DNA from: Acrasis kona | Lineage: Eukaryota > Heterolobosea > Eutetramitea > Acrasida > Acrasidae | Reading direction: 5' to 3' | NCBI GenBank assembly: GCA_026419775.2 | Contig: JAOPGA020001083.1 | Coordinates: forward strand, 1-58,974 | Length of the DNA stretch: 58,974 nucleotides | Shown: positions 20,155 to 31,500 of the stretch, in pieces | Numbering within the stretch: the stretch's first letter is position 1 | Layout: the number at the start of each line of letters is the position of its first letter | Notes under the pieces: generated by a model | Database searches by the model: none | What the model was told of the DNA's origin: nothing | What the model saw: the letters and a program-made list of their open reading frames with translations, nothing else | Program-made: the position numbers and the translations under genes

Positions 20155-23100
20155 ATGTCCAGGAAGAGGAAGACACAAAATGACATTGCTTCTAGTAATA
20201 AGAAAGCGAAGTTGAATGATTCTGTTTGCGATATGCGATCTGATTCCATACAGTTCCAATCAAAATGCAAACTGTTCCAAATGATTTTCAAAAACTCATG
20301 GAAATCACTCTATTCATTCCTAGCAAGTTATAGCATTAAAGTTGAGGACCATGATTTGTTGGAGTTTACACATTCTTGCTTCATTTGCGTCGCCCCTGAT
20401 TCGCCGCCATTATCTACAAATTTCTCGCAAGATCAAACTTGTGCGCAGTCGCATCTCGTAGACCGAGTTATCGGATCAATTATGCTGAGGGGAGATGAAA
20501 AGTACAAGCATGTATTAGCGTTAGGCTACAGCACGGTAGGTATACTGAATGGCATTAATCTAACCTTGTTAGCCTAAATTTGGTAACACTGGTACTTCTA
20601 ATCTTCATGGCATACAAGTGTGTTTCCCAAACACGATAGTGACAACCCTCAAAAATCACAATTGGAGCAAACTTTTATCAAAGATTGGTAAGTTTACATT
20701 CGTTCTACTCCTAACAAATCAACAGGGGATGATCTAATGACCTACATTTTAACATATTGCATTGTTCTTTCAAGACTTCCTAATGATTGTCTATTGCAGT
20801 TAACTGGGTATGAAATATTCTTCTTAACAACAACTTATACCGTCAGTAACATTATAGATGAATATGTAAAAAAGTCGAATCAAGATAAAGAGTTCATCGA
20901 ACTAAAGCCAAGCAAACTAAACAGAATCAACATTAAAAAACCCAAATTAAAAAAACAAGACCCATCAACACCACCCGAAGATCTCAATTGTGAGGAACTT
21001 CAAGAAAGTCAAGTAAACACTCAAGAACAGTTCAAGAAGAAGAAATGTAGAAACAAGAAAAAGAATAAAAAAACCAAAAATGAAAACCATTCAAAACTTT
21101 CATTAACGCAACAAAAACCAAAGTAAGTTAATCTCACATCATCCCAAAACTAATGATAGAAAATCACCATCACAAACGAATCCCACCAACAACTCACTTG
21201 CACTCAATTCCATAATCATTCCCAGGATCGCAATGTTCTTTGCAGCTCCGACTCGCCTAGTGAATGGATTTCCTTACAAGAACATTTTGAATAGAATTCA
21301 ATGCAGTAACAAGGGAGCCGACATACTATTCACAAACATTTTCAAAAAGTAAAATGATTCAAAAATTGATTTAACCTTTTCCAGTGAAAACATCTTCAAC
21401 GACACCAAACAACAATTAATCGAAACACCAGCAAACATCAAGGGTTACTCCATGATTAGGAAATTACTCAAACAATTAAAACAAAATCAAATCAAAATGA
21501 AGGGTGATTTTATTTACTTGTTAAATAGACATTGTCCCATTCAACATTACAATAAACCAGAGCAACAAGAAGAACGATACGATAAAGAAGGAAACGAAAT
21601 GTCACAAGATGATGTATTCATTTCAAATTCGATCGAAAATTATAACGATTGGGAAATGATTGATGACCAAGTGATCAAATCACAAAGTGAAGACATTGAA
21701 GATGACGATCGCTCTACATCATTACGTTCGCCATCCAATCACAAATTTGAATACTTGATCAACCAACACGCCCACCCCAATCGCGTGTCCAATTTCATCA
21801 AATCCATCCTCACCAAAATCATCCCGTTCGAAATTTGGGGATCTCGTCACAATCAAAATCTATTCCTAACCTCCATCGATAAATTCATTCGATTGGGTCG
21901 ATTCGAAAAATTCAATCTGAAAGATGCCGTACAAGGAATGTACGTTACCGATTGCGAATGGACCAACCAACAATCAAAAAACATTTCCTCCGTACATGAT
22001 TTGGCCAATCCCAACACTTACAAGCATGAACAAGGCCTTCAGTTCTTAAAAAGAAGCAAAATGTTACATTTATTTGTTTATTTTTGTTTCAAATCGTTGG
22101 TGATCTCCTTGGTGAGGTGTTATTTTTATTGTACAGAAATGAATCAATCCAGAACGAATTGTCATTATTATCGCACATGTATTTGGCAACAAATCGATAA
22201 ACAATCTTGGTCATCGTTAGTTTGTAATGACGATCATGATGCGTTGTATCAACGAGTCGATCAAATCGCAAACAAATCGAATTTGTTATTACCCATCGGT
22301 AACGTTCGTTTGTTACCAAAAATCAAACAAGTAAGACCGATCGTTAATTTAGGTAAGAAGCAATGGATGGATGGATACTTGAAATCAACGAATAGCATTT
22401 TGAAAAACATCTTGCACGTTTTGAAATTCGAAAACAAAAGGAGCGATCCAGCGCCTCCTTTGTTGGGCAGTAGCGTGTTTAACGCACTTGATATTTATAA
22501 GCGTTACTTGCCGTTCGTAAAGCTATGGAGGTGGCAACAATCGCATAATGCTTTTCAATCCAACGCGTCCAAGGTTTATTTCGTGAGCGTGGACGTCAAA
22601 TCTGCATTCGATAGCGTACCTCATGATAAATTACTGAGCGTCATGTTGAATAAGGTACTCAAGGAGGACGAATATCAAATCATCAAATACAATGCGGTGA
22701 GACCCTTCTTGGGAAGGCCCAGCATTAAATACGAAAGAGCAGTTTGTACTCCTGACGAATTTCCGTTGTTTCCAGAATATGCAAAAAATGTTTTGAGCAA
22801 ACGATACTCGAGGAGTATATTGACGGATAAAGTTTTTTATAAATTTATGGATAGAGAGGAGATTGTAAACATGTTGAGGTGTCATGTACGAAAGAATTAT
22901 GTAGTGCGTGGAAGAGGCGTAAAGAGCGTTTATTATAGACAAAAGAAGGGCATTCCACAGGGAAGCGTTTTATCGCCGTTGATGTGTAGTTACTTTTATG
23001 CTGATTTGGAGTATTCTCACTTGAGCGATTTGCCGGGTACTTGTTCTTTGGTGAATGCTGTCACAAGGTATGGAGGTGGTAACTTGGAAGCGAGCCACTT

Positions 23101-24414
23101 GTCTTCTTTATCGCAAGAACAAATTGTTAATCATGATGATGCTCCTATTTTTACTCCTCCTAATCAAATTCTTCATAATAATCTTGTCTGGAATGGTCCT
23201 GGTTCGCCACTAGTGGTTGTGTCCACGTCTAGTGACTCTAGTGGTAGCGAACAGCACGGTAATAATATTTCTCGTATTGATAGTCCGTGGTGTTACTTCT
23301 CCGCTAGTCAGGTGAGGTCGCCAGGTCAGTTGGTGTCTCCTTCTCCGAAAACCAATCATTGCATTCTTGGCGAAACGCAGCGGTTGTTAACCGACATTGC
23401 GTCGGACGAAAATGTGGAGAAGTTGAATGCATCCGTAATGTCTAGTTCTTCTTCCTCTTCCTCTTCTGGTATCATGTCCCAACCATTACCGATTGGTGTG
23501 TTGTTACGTCTGATTGATGATTTCCTATATGTTACATCAAGTTACGAGTCCGCGAAGACTTTTCTCCAAAGGTATATGGATGGATTTAGTGATTATGGTG
23601 TATCCATCAATCCTCTTAAAACAAAATTAGGGTTTGAATGTAGTGTGAGTGGGAAAGATGGGGTCGTTGATTTCAAAGCCGAAAAGTTTATTAGGTGGTG
23701 CGGTTATCTTTTTGATACCATGTCTCTTGAGGTCATGCTTGACTACTCAAGGCATTGGTCATGTCGTACGTTATTCTGCTTCTTGTATTTTTTTTTACAA
23801 TAAAGATTTGAAAGAAAAACTTTCCAAGGAGGGAGAACGTCCTGGTGTTAACCTTGCTCATAAACTCAAACAGTAAGTTGTTTGTTCTTATTTGAATTCA
23901 ATCCATTAGTACCATTAGTGTGAAATGTACTCCTCTCATCATTGATGCAACCCTTAACAGTTTATTCACATCTTGCCTTAACGTTTACCAAATCTTTGTG
24001 TTCTGTGCAATGAAATTCCATTGCTTCGTAAGAAAATCACTCGAGGTCAATCCACCCAAAGATCCCACAGCACCCATTAATCACTCATCCAAGTTCCTTG
24101 TGGATGTGATATCCGACGTGATTGGATACATGTGGGTCACCATAGAATCGAGAGGAAAATTGATGGAGTCGATGCAGAGCAAGCATGAGCTGACGGAACA
24201 CAAGGTGCAGTATATGGGCTTACATGCCTTTCATACAACTTTAAACAGAAAGCAGAGCTTTTATGCCACAAGAGTGCCAACCCTGCTGTCCCAACTTTCA
24301 TGTACAATCTCTAGCGGCATTTTTAAAGAAATGTTAAGGAGCAACAAAGATGTAATGTCACGTGTTATCAATCCACTCAATTCTCAGGACCTTTTTGATA
24401 AAATTAGGTTTTAA
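20155..24414 (+). CDS. TERT: Telomerase reverse transcriptase catalytic subunit (7 exons)
   Basis: Exons: 20155-20535, 20573-20687, 20726-21122, 21160-21348, 21385-23765, 23806-23872, and 23910 or 23919 to 24414; about 1341-1344 residues. TEN domain: a GT-motif-like CFPNTIVTTLKNHNWSKLL then IGDDLMTYIL and LQLTGYEIF. A lysine-rich linker follows, then the RNA-binding domain with FPYKNILNRI and LLNRHCP (CP/QFP type), and the T motif around FKSLVISLVRCYFYCTE. RT motifs: VRLLPKIKQVRPIVNLG (1-2), A FVSVDVKSAFDSVP, B' KKGIPQGSVLSPLM, C LLRLIDDF, D INPLKTK, E WCGYLFDTMSLEVMLDYS. All three catalytic aspartates are present. Motifs B' and C are separated by about 160 residues of Ser-rich insert, against about 25 usually. 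The thumb (KCTPLIIDATLNS onward) is complete. The start ATG is preceded by an alternative TTG only. Confidence 0.95.
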
Positions 24415-24435
24415 TTAATACATTCTTGATAATAT

Positions 24436-24744
24436 TTACAGCATCCTCTTTATCCCGAGTGATGTATGTGATGTCTGGTCCTTGTCAGATTTTGGTTTCC
24501 GAAACATCTCCAAGGGGTTTTCGTTTGCTCTCTTCGTTATGCCGTTACGTGCATTCTCCAAGTCGTAAATCTCCCGTTTTTGTTCAATGTAGTGAATCTC
24601 ATCCACGACCGTTTGAACATCCAAATTCAAGGATAAAGGCGTTGTGAAATTCTTCTGATCCTCTCTTCTTAGGCCCTCGAGGAGGAGTTGATCCAATGTC
24701 TCCTCTACGTAAAGGACGACTCGCGGCAGTCCTGAGTTTGTCAT
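24436..24744 (-). CDS. Small hypothetical helical protein
   Basis: A 102-residue open frame from ATG 24744; the frame extends upstream to 24888, but those residues look like untranslated sequence. Composition is hydrophilic and helix-forming, with LDQLLLEGLRREDQKNF and VVDEIHYIEQKREIYDLENA suggesting short coiled coils. I recognise no family. Its stop lies only 21 nt from the TERT stop, in convergent orientation, so the transcripts probably overlap at their 3' ends. A real gene is likely from codon character, but this is not proven. Confidence 0.5.
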   Translation of the reverse strand: MTNSGLPRVVLYVEETLDQLLLEGLRREDQKNFTTPLSLNLDVQTVVDEIHYIEQKREIYDLENARNGITKRANENPLEMFRKPKSDKDQTSHTSLGIKRML

Positions 24745-24888
24745 GCTTATTGTGTCAAATTCAAGTTGAGCTGATTTACTAATTGAGAATTTTATGCCTA
24801 GAAAAGACGAAAAATCAAACCATGTTCGGAAAACAGTACAAAAAATGCAAATGCATTTGAAGCTATAATTTGGATGTCTAAGTGCCAC

Positions 24889-25468
24889 GCTTCGATATTA
24901 CAGTAAAATTTATTTCGTTCATTCTATTATCAAATTTTGGATCTTTCAATCAAAATAGAAAATTCCTGCTTTGGATTCAATTTGGTCTTTGTAAGCAAGG
25001 TTAAAAAGACATCAGCTCAAACGACTAACTGAAGCCAGATTACTTCATCAGCACACTCGTTCACAGTTGGTTACCACGGTATAACTATGGCATAGAATTT
25101 TTAATATATGGGCCATTCACTCAACTCTCTAGATATCAACGGTAAAATTTTTTTTGACATCATGCAGTGGTACAGTTCGTTTGTCCTTGATCAATTCGAC
25201 AGATTATATCTATTTGTAAAGAGGTGTATATGTATAAAAATGCTTCTACTGAGTTGTTTGTACGATTTTAATCTTGAAAAATTTCACTCTACACAAACCA
25301 AATAAGAACACCTCCCACATGCAGGATGCAAACACTTTGGTATTAAAACAGGTGCAACCTCGATCATTAAAAAGTTAAATTAGTTGTAGGTGCTTCCTTT
25401 TAACTGAGACTTCCTATCAACAAGAGAAAATGCTCCAAAATTATGTTTATTGTATACAAATGATCGCT
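24889..25468. other. Intergenic region, no gene recognised
   Basis: About 580 nt. A plus-strand open frame at 25108-25305 is short and compositionally random. The right edge is the 3' side of the next minus-strand gene. I see no RNA gene or repeat. Confidence 0.3.
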
Positions 25469-25849
25469 TCATCCTCTGGCAAAGGCACGCACTACATTAG
25501 CTATTATAATAACTGCTGCTCCAACCGCTGAAATTATAAGGACGACGCAGAAAGCTATCAAAGAGTACTTTGCGTATTTTCGTGCCACATCTGAAATGCT
25601 TCTTCTATATAAAAAGAAGTTGATAAGCCATAGCCAGTTTAAAAAGAACCCCAAAACGAGCAAAATAGTGGCATAGTTAGTGTCCTTCTTAATACGCTCT
25701 TCATCTCCGTCTACTTGTACGATAACGCTATGGCCAGTTGTATGAACAAACTGAGGAGAAGTTTGTGGTGAGTTTTCTTGCACAACATATTCCTGTGGTG
25801 GGTATGGTTGAGAAGGTTGTGGGTACTGTGGGTATTGGTTTGCGTCCAT
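25469..25849 (-). CDS. Small Pro/Tyr-rich protein with two membrane helices
   Basis: Taking the ATG at 25849 (MDANQYPQYPQPSQPYPPQE) gives 126 residues. The frame is open to 25921, but the inner start gives the typical cytosolic Pro-Tyr-Gln-rich tail. Two hydrophobic segments follow, TILLVLGFFLNWLWLINFFLY and SLIAFCVVLIISAVGAAVIII, joined by RRSISDVARKYAKY. The layout (PYQ tail, G-x-x-x-N-W-L-W-x-x-N-F, basic loop, second helix) recurs in many uncharacterised protist proteins. No molecular function can be assigned. Confidence 0.65.
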   Translation of the reverse strand: MDANQYPQYPQPSQPYPPQEYVVQENSPQTSPQFVHTTGHSVIVQVDGDEERIKKDTNYATILLVLGFFLNWLWLINFFLYRRSISDVARKYAKYSLIAFCVVLIISAVGAAVIIIANVVRAFARG

Positions 25850-25921
25850 TTTGAAACCGTTGTGAGTGGTCAGAATAGAAGAGTAAAGTTCCAATTTATA
25901 AATTACATGTACTACATTCAT

Positions 25922-26553
25922 ACCATATTTATACTATATCATAATGATGTCCTCCGAATAAGGTAGAAATCAAACAAGATTCGCGTTGGACAACCTTTAC
26001 TTACGCCTTCGTAAAAAAACCATCAGCAACGTGCAAAACTTAAAGGAGTCATGTAAAAATCAATTCCACTTTTTGTTTACTTTGAACTTAATTGTTCGTC
26101 ACTTTAGATGATTTGCCAACCAAGTTAGGAAGAGATAGACACTTTTCCTGACACAAGATTGTTCGACTCAAGACTATTATCTTGAAGGATGAATTTTAGG
26201 ATATATTTTAGAAATTTAAACTCCATTTTCCGCCTAAACATTCGCCAGGAAAGGTTTTATTTGCTAATATATTCGCCATTCTTCACGGCTGGCAAGATGA
26301 GCTGCTCATTGATATTGATTTCAAGCATACAAGTACTTCTCTTAATATGAGTTGACAGGAGCCTCAGCGAAAACTAATGCACAATGGCTACCAAGGGAAC
26401 GAAAAAAAAGAAGCAAACAACAAGGAGGGTACTCATACAGTATTCATAGCGCCAACTCTAACTGAATTATAGTCATCATTCAGTTTTAAAGTACCTCACT
26501 CAACTCATACAAGATTGAATTGTGGAAAAACAAAACGATTATTTTAAAAATAA
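25922..26553. other. Intergenic region before tRNA-Asp
   Basis: AT-rich, no open frame of note on either strand. It probably includes the promoter of the two-helix protein gene at its left edge. Confidence 0.3.
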
Positions 26554-26634
26554 CTCAGCACCGGGGAATATCGAATTATCGAACCCCGGTCACAAGAGTG
26601 ACAGTCTTGTATTCTACCACTATACTAGTGCTGA
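26554..26634 (-). tRNA. tRNA-Asp(GTC) with a 10-nt T-loop insertion
   Basis: Minus-strand cloverleaf, 81 nt. Acceptor TCAGCAC/GTGCTGA has discriminator G. The D arm has a normal-length loop with one stem mismatch. The anticodon stem is CAAGA/TCTTG with loop CTGTCAC (anticodon GTC). The T stem CGGGG/CCCCG is perfect but closes a 17-nt loop, TTCGATAATTCGATATT (26567-26583), in place of the universal 7-nt loop. The loop contains a near-tandem TTCGATA duplication. A T-rich terminator follows within a few bases. The insertion splits the B box consensus, so the promoter may use only part of it. Confidence 0.85.
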
Positions 26635-26859
26635 TTGAAGTAGGTGTACTATTATTTTGTTTACTTTTTTAAAAGATGCTCAGAAAATTGATAAAACAAC
26701 AAATTAGGACATTACTTGCAACTCAGAGAAGGCTTATCAAATATAATATCATTTTCAACTTTTAATTTGTCAGCTCTTTCACCCAAGATATACTGTGAAG
26801 TAATTTGAAAGGACATCATGTTCGAAAAAAATTGTATTTATTGAGGTATATGATACACA

Positions 26860-27760
26860 TTAGAAATAATAATCCTCCATGTCCTGCAATAATGTTCTGT
26901 TCTTAGGGTCCCATCCTGTAACTTCCTTTGTAATCTTTGTAGAAACTTTCATATCAACTTGTTGCAAGTGGCCGAATAAAGCTAGTTTCTCTGATGCTTG
27001 ATCTCTGGGGATGGATTGGGTGGGTATTTCTAGCTTCTTACCGATTAGATCTGCCAACTCTTTTGCGGTCGAGTAGTCACCAACTGCATGTAAAATTGAA
27101 CCAGCTGGAGCCTTTTCCAAAGCCAAAACATACAAAGAAGCAGCATCTATCACACTGACACCTGCAAATTGACAAGATCCATCTTCTACATAGCCTGCCA
27201 CACCAGACTTTCGGGCGATGTTGATAAGTATCGGTATAAATCCAATTTTATCTTCTTTTCCTATGTACACTTGGAGACAAACGTACAACAGAGGTCCTAA
27301 CACCGTTCTTTGCGAATTTCAAGGCGAGTTGTTCAGACTTCGCACGCTTCGCTCCAAATCCTTGTGCTAATCCAACGTGAGTCTCTAACAACTCTACACC
27401 AGATTGAGCAGCAACAAGAATTCCAGTAGTAATGACAAATGGTTTGTTTGTTCCCTCTAATACCTGTCCAATAGCTTTGATCGCCTCGTAATCTTCGTTT
27501 GCAGACTTTTCGTATCGATTTTGAAAGTCTTGATGATTAAATGCAGTGTGAATTACACCGTCTACTCTATCTACTGCACTCTTCAAAGTTTCAACATCCT
27601 CAATATTTCCTCGGTGAACTTCTACACCTTGAATTGCAGAGAGCTTTTCGGCCGAAGAGTCAGAGCGAGCCAAAGCGAGTATTTGGTGACCTCTTGATAA
27701 AAGTTCTTTGACAACGTGAGATCCTACTAATCCTGTTGCTCCAGTAACGAACACGAACAT
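26860..27760 (-). CDS. Atypical short-chain dehydrogenase/NAD(P)-dependent epimerase, interrupted by a +1 frame break
   Basis: The N-terminal part from ATG 27760 shows the Rossmann signature FVTGATGLVGSHVVKELLSRG and the VIHTAFNH segment typical of extended/atypical SDRs. It continues to VVRLSPSVH and then hits a stop at 27248-27250. The rest of the protein (GKEDKIGFIPILINIARKSG, then LALEKAPAGSILHAVGD) is in the +1 frame and open to the stop at 26860. Homologues have a SVHG-x-x-D-x-GF-P continuity here, so one extra base near 27262 (CAT-A-GGA) explains the break. A GT-AG intron that restores frame would have to remove the conserved RLSPSVH, so splicing is unlikely. It is either an assembly insertion, a recent pseudogene or +1 recoding. 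Catalytic Tyr-x3-Lys is not obvious, as in several atypical members. Confidence 0.8.
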
Positions 27761-27833
27761 TATCTTTATATGCGCCTGCTTTTGTCAATTGTTTCAAACA
27801 TTGAGAATTGAACGCCTTTTATAGCGGGTCGGA

Positions 27834-28308
27834 TTACCATTCCGACAGCAATCGGGACGTGATCCGATTTCGCTTACAATCAAAAAGGTCAACTTTAACA
27901 TCGGCTTTTGACGAATTGTGGGAGCCTCTAGAGCTTCTTACTAATGATGCGCTATTGGGTCGCTTGTATGAATTTCCACTCATAGATGTCGAAATTGAAG
28001 ATTTAAAAGAGCGTTGATGAGGAGCAATTAGAATCTGGTCCACACTGTTTACTTTTTTTAATCTATGGACTTTTGAGGTGATGTTGGAGTTATGATTAAT
28101 TGGCTTTTTAGTTGCTTCTCAACAGTTTTAGCTAATGAATCAATTTCTTGATATATCTAGTATACAATGCATCTTTCATATACAGACACTCATTTCAAAT
28201 GTCTCTATACATAGCTTTTAGGTGTTTAATGTGCTCCGAATCTTCGGTGTCAACATTTACATCTAGAAGCTTCCGAGGAAGCCTTTCGGAGTGTGTTTGT
28301 TTCGTCAT
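27834..28308 (-). CDS. Possible small multi-exon hypothetical gene
   Basis: Three stretches on the minus strand have coding character: one from ATG 28308 (MTKQTHSERLPRKLLD), a middle one with EIDSLAKTVEKQLKSQL, and a 3' one (VDQILIAPHQRSFKSSIS, then Ser/Arg-rich to the stop at 27834). A 26-nt GT-AG intron (gtccat to aaacag) joins the last two in frame. The first junction has several possible GT-AG solutions and I cannot choose. No domain is recognised. The gene lies divergently upstream of the sacsin-like gene. Confidence 0.35.
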
Positions 28309-28547
28309 TGTACTTTCTTTTATTTTCTCTAATTCGGTATTGAATTCTGTTTCGTCAAGTTTAATTTTTCATTTCAGTTGATTGCAACATTGTAAATGTT
28401 GTGAAACATGAACAACCCATTTATGTGAATCGACGTCGAAGGAAACCCAGATTTGACAATAAAAGATAAAAAAATCTCAAAGGAAACCAGATTTGACTAT
28501 AAATTTCGAAGGAGAAGCTTACATGCTGTATAATACGTATTTAAAAA

Positions 28548-31500
28548 ATGGAAGAAGACGACTGTGAGAGCTTCGGGCAGTCCATACCACTGACCCAAAT
28601 ACTGAAGAATATCCTTAAGGATTATCCACCTGGCACTCAGATCTTGAGAGAGCTCCTTCAAAATGCAGATGGTATGTCAATTGTAACATGGTTATTTAAC
28701 AACGGAATAGATGCAGGAGCAACAGAATTCAGAGTAACACTCGATGAGAACCCTACCCTTGTTGGCCACCTTGAAGGTCCATCGCTAATCTGCTACAACA
28801 ATTCCAAATTCGAGGAAAAGGACTTCAAGTCAATTAGTAGCTTGGGTAATTCAAGGAAAGAAAGCGAGAAGGACAAAACTGGTCGTTTTGGTATTGGATT
28901 CAACTCAGTCTATCATCTCACAGACTACCCCAACTTTGTCACCGGAAAGTACGCTGTGCTATTCGACCCACACTATGACTTGGTCACGACTCTTGTCAAA
29001 TCATTCGACAGAGGTGGTGATCCAGGTACAAGAACTGATCTATTAAAATCACACGGGAGGGTAACCCCAATTCGAACTTTCTTCTCGTCACTTGACAATC
29101 ATTTCAATTTTCAATTGGATGCAAATCAAGAATTCGAGGGCACCATGTTCCGATTTCCGCTACGAACAAACGAAAGGGCCCTCAAGAGCAAAATATCAAC
29201 ATCGGCATTCACTTCCGAGGACATCAAGGAGATGTTCATATCTTTTGCTAAAGAGGCCGTAACTGACGCAATTTTCCTGAAGAACATCACTACCATCAGC
29301 ATTCATTATCGACCCCTCCAGGGTAACATACAAGATTGGTATCACATGGAAATCGTACAAAACGAGCACGACGCTAAAGAAAAACAAAAGTTGAAACTTT
29401 TGCTAAACCAATTCGAGCAAGTCGTTCAACACGGACCAACAGATGACTACAACGCACTATACCAATTTAAAGTCAATCAAAATTTTCACGCCGTAGATGG
29501 ATTACAAGAACAAAAAGAAATCGCAGAGACTTGGATGTGTAGTGGATACCTTGGTGCCACTAAATCAATGGCCATGGCAAAAGACGCCCTCGACAACAAA
29601 TCCTCTACAAAGAGAATACCTTATGGATGCGTGGCTGCGAGATTAAAGACAACTGCAGAACACAATGACGGTCAGTCATCCAAGTCGCTACTCAAAGACG
29701 CAAGGGCTTATTGTTTCCTGCCAATGCCAGATTCTACAATGCTACCAGTTCACATCAATTCATTCTTTGAACTTTCATCCAATAGAAGAGAACTATGGAA
29801 GGAGTCTTGCGATCTCATTGGCGAGGCCAAACAGAAATCATCCTGGAACGAATCGTTAAAATCAGATGTGTTGGCACCTGCTTATGTTAGACTCCTAAAC
29901 CATTTAAAGCAAATTGGTAATTTGTTAACAAAGAGCGAACTTTTCTCCTTGTTTCCAACCTATGACTGTCAAAGTGATTGGTCTACCATTACATCTCATG
30001 TCTATCAAGAGATTTATGACAGTGATTTGAAATTGTTTGATACTTTTTCAAATGCACTAGTATGTGCATCGGATGTGCTGTCTTTTAGTTGGATGAAAAT
30101 GTTGCTTCTGAAAACGCACGCGCAGTTAATCAAGTGGCTACTATGATGATGAATGTTTGTGAATTGCCTAATCATGTAATAACATCTTTTAAGAGGAGTG
30201 ATAGAAATATTCGAAGGATAGAACCAGAAATGTTTTTAACTGCGTTAAAGAATAAATTTGAAATGTGTCATCAAGATCTAATCGATGACCAACCTATCTT
30301 GCACTTTTGTTATAATGTGTTGAACTCGTCCAACATTGTTGGAGTGCCTCTTCTTCGCGTCCTTCCTCATGATTTGTTTTGTTTTGGTAAAAACACTGTT
30401 TATCTATGCAATCAGGAACAAATCTTGCTGTTGGAGCCTTTCATCTCTCAGCTATCCCCCAGTTTGATTTCGAGAATAACACCAATTTTGAAAGATGTGT
30501 CATCAAACTTCTCAACTTCAAAACTTGTTGTTATGAACCACAACCACTTTTGTATTTGTTTGTTAAAGATATTAAAGAATGACACAAATGAAAAAGAAAA
30601 GACTGCATCTCCGTTTTCTGACAACAAATTAATAAAGAGTACTAAATGATTATATGGCAGATTGTTCCGAGGAAGATGAGAAGTTGTTTAATAAGCTACC
30701 TCTCGTACCAACTGTTGTTGTTGATAGTGCTCGACAACTTAAACACATGATGAGCCCTCTCGAAGCTGCTGTTGTTCGCGATTTACAAAACGTATTTGAA
30801 GATAATCAGTTCATTGAAATACGTATTGCACTTGAGAGGTGTGGTTTAAGAATAGTTGAGCATTCAATGAACGATGTCCTCACCCACATACCTCCTTTGA
30901 AATTATCTGTTATTGTTGAACTAATCTCAAAGTATCTGAAACATAGACCGGATTCATCTTTGTACTTGATGTTTTTACAACTGTTCAGAATGATGTTCGA
31001 TTCTACTGTATCTCAGGGCACAATCCAAACAATTAGTCAATTACCAATATTTAAAACGTTCGGGAAATCAAGCAGAATGTACACTACTCTTGATAAGCAA
31101 CATGAGCTGCCTCCCAAAACAATCAAAAGCAGTATTGCATTAGGAAATTTGCATCTTGACTACAAGGATAAGGAGGCGACAATTTTTGATTGACGTATTC
31201 AAGGTTAAGAGAATGACGGAAGTTAACTACTATACCAAGGTGTTATTTCCTGAAATAAACAATGGTCGCATCGAAGTAGATCAACAGGTGATTAATCTAC
31301 TAGACGCGGCACTTTCGAAAGTGTTCAAATTTAATGATATCAATCCAGAATTCTCGCAGTCTCTTGGAGAAATTAAATTCATCTACGTATCTGGTCTTGA
31401 AAGACACTTGAGTCCCTGTGAGTTGATCGATCCTAGAAAATCAGATGTTGTAAAGCTGCTTGAGGGCACTGACTTTTATCATGATCTTGTTCCAGAAAAT

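Noticed and set aside
23649-23876. Apparent +1 frameshift near the end of TERT (as in Euplotes TERT)
   Set aside because: A 40-nt GTACGT...AAAG intron at 23766-23805 explains the frame change and gives the thumb its expected length, so no recoding is needed.
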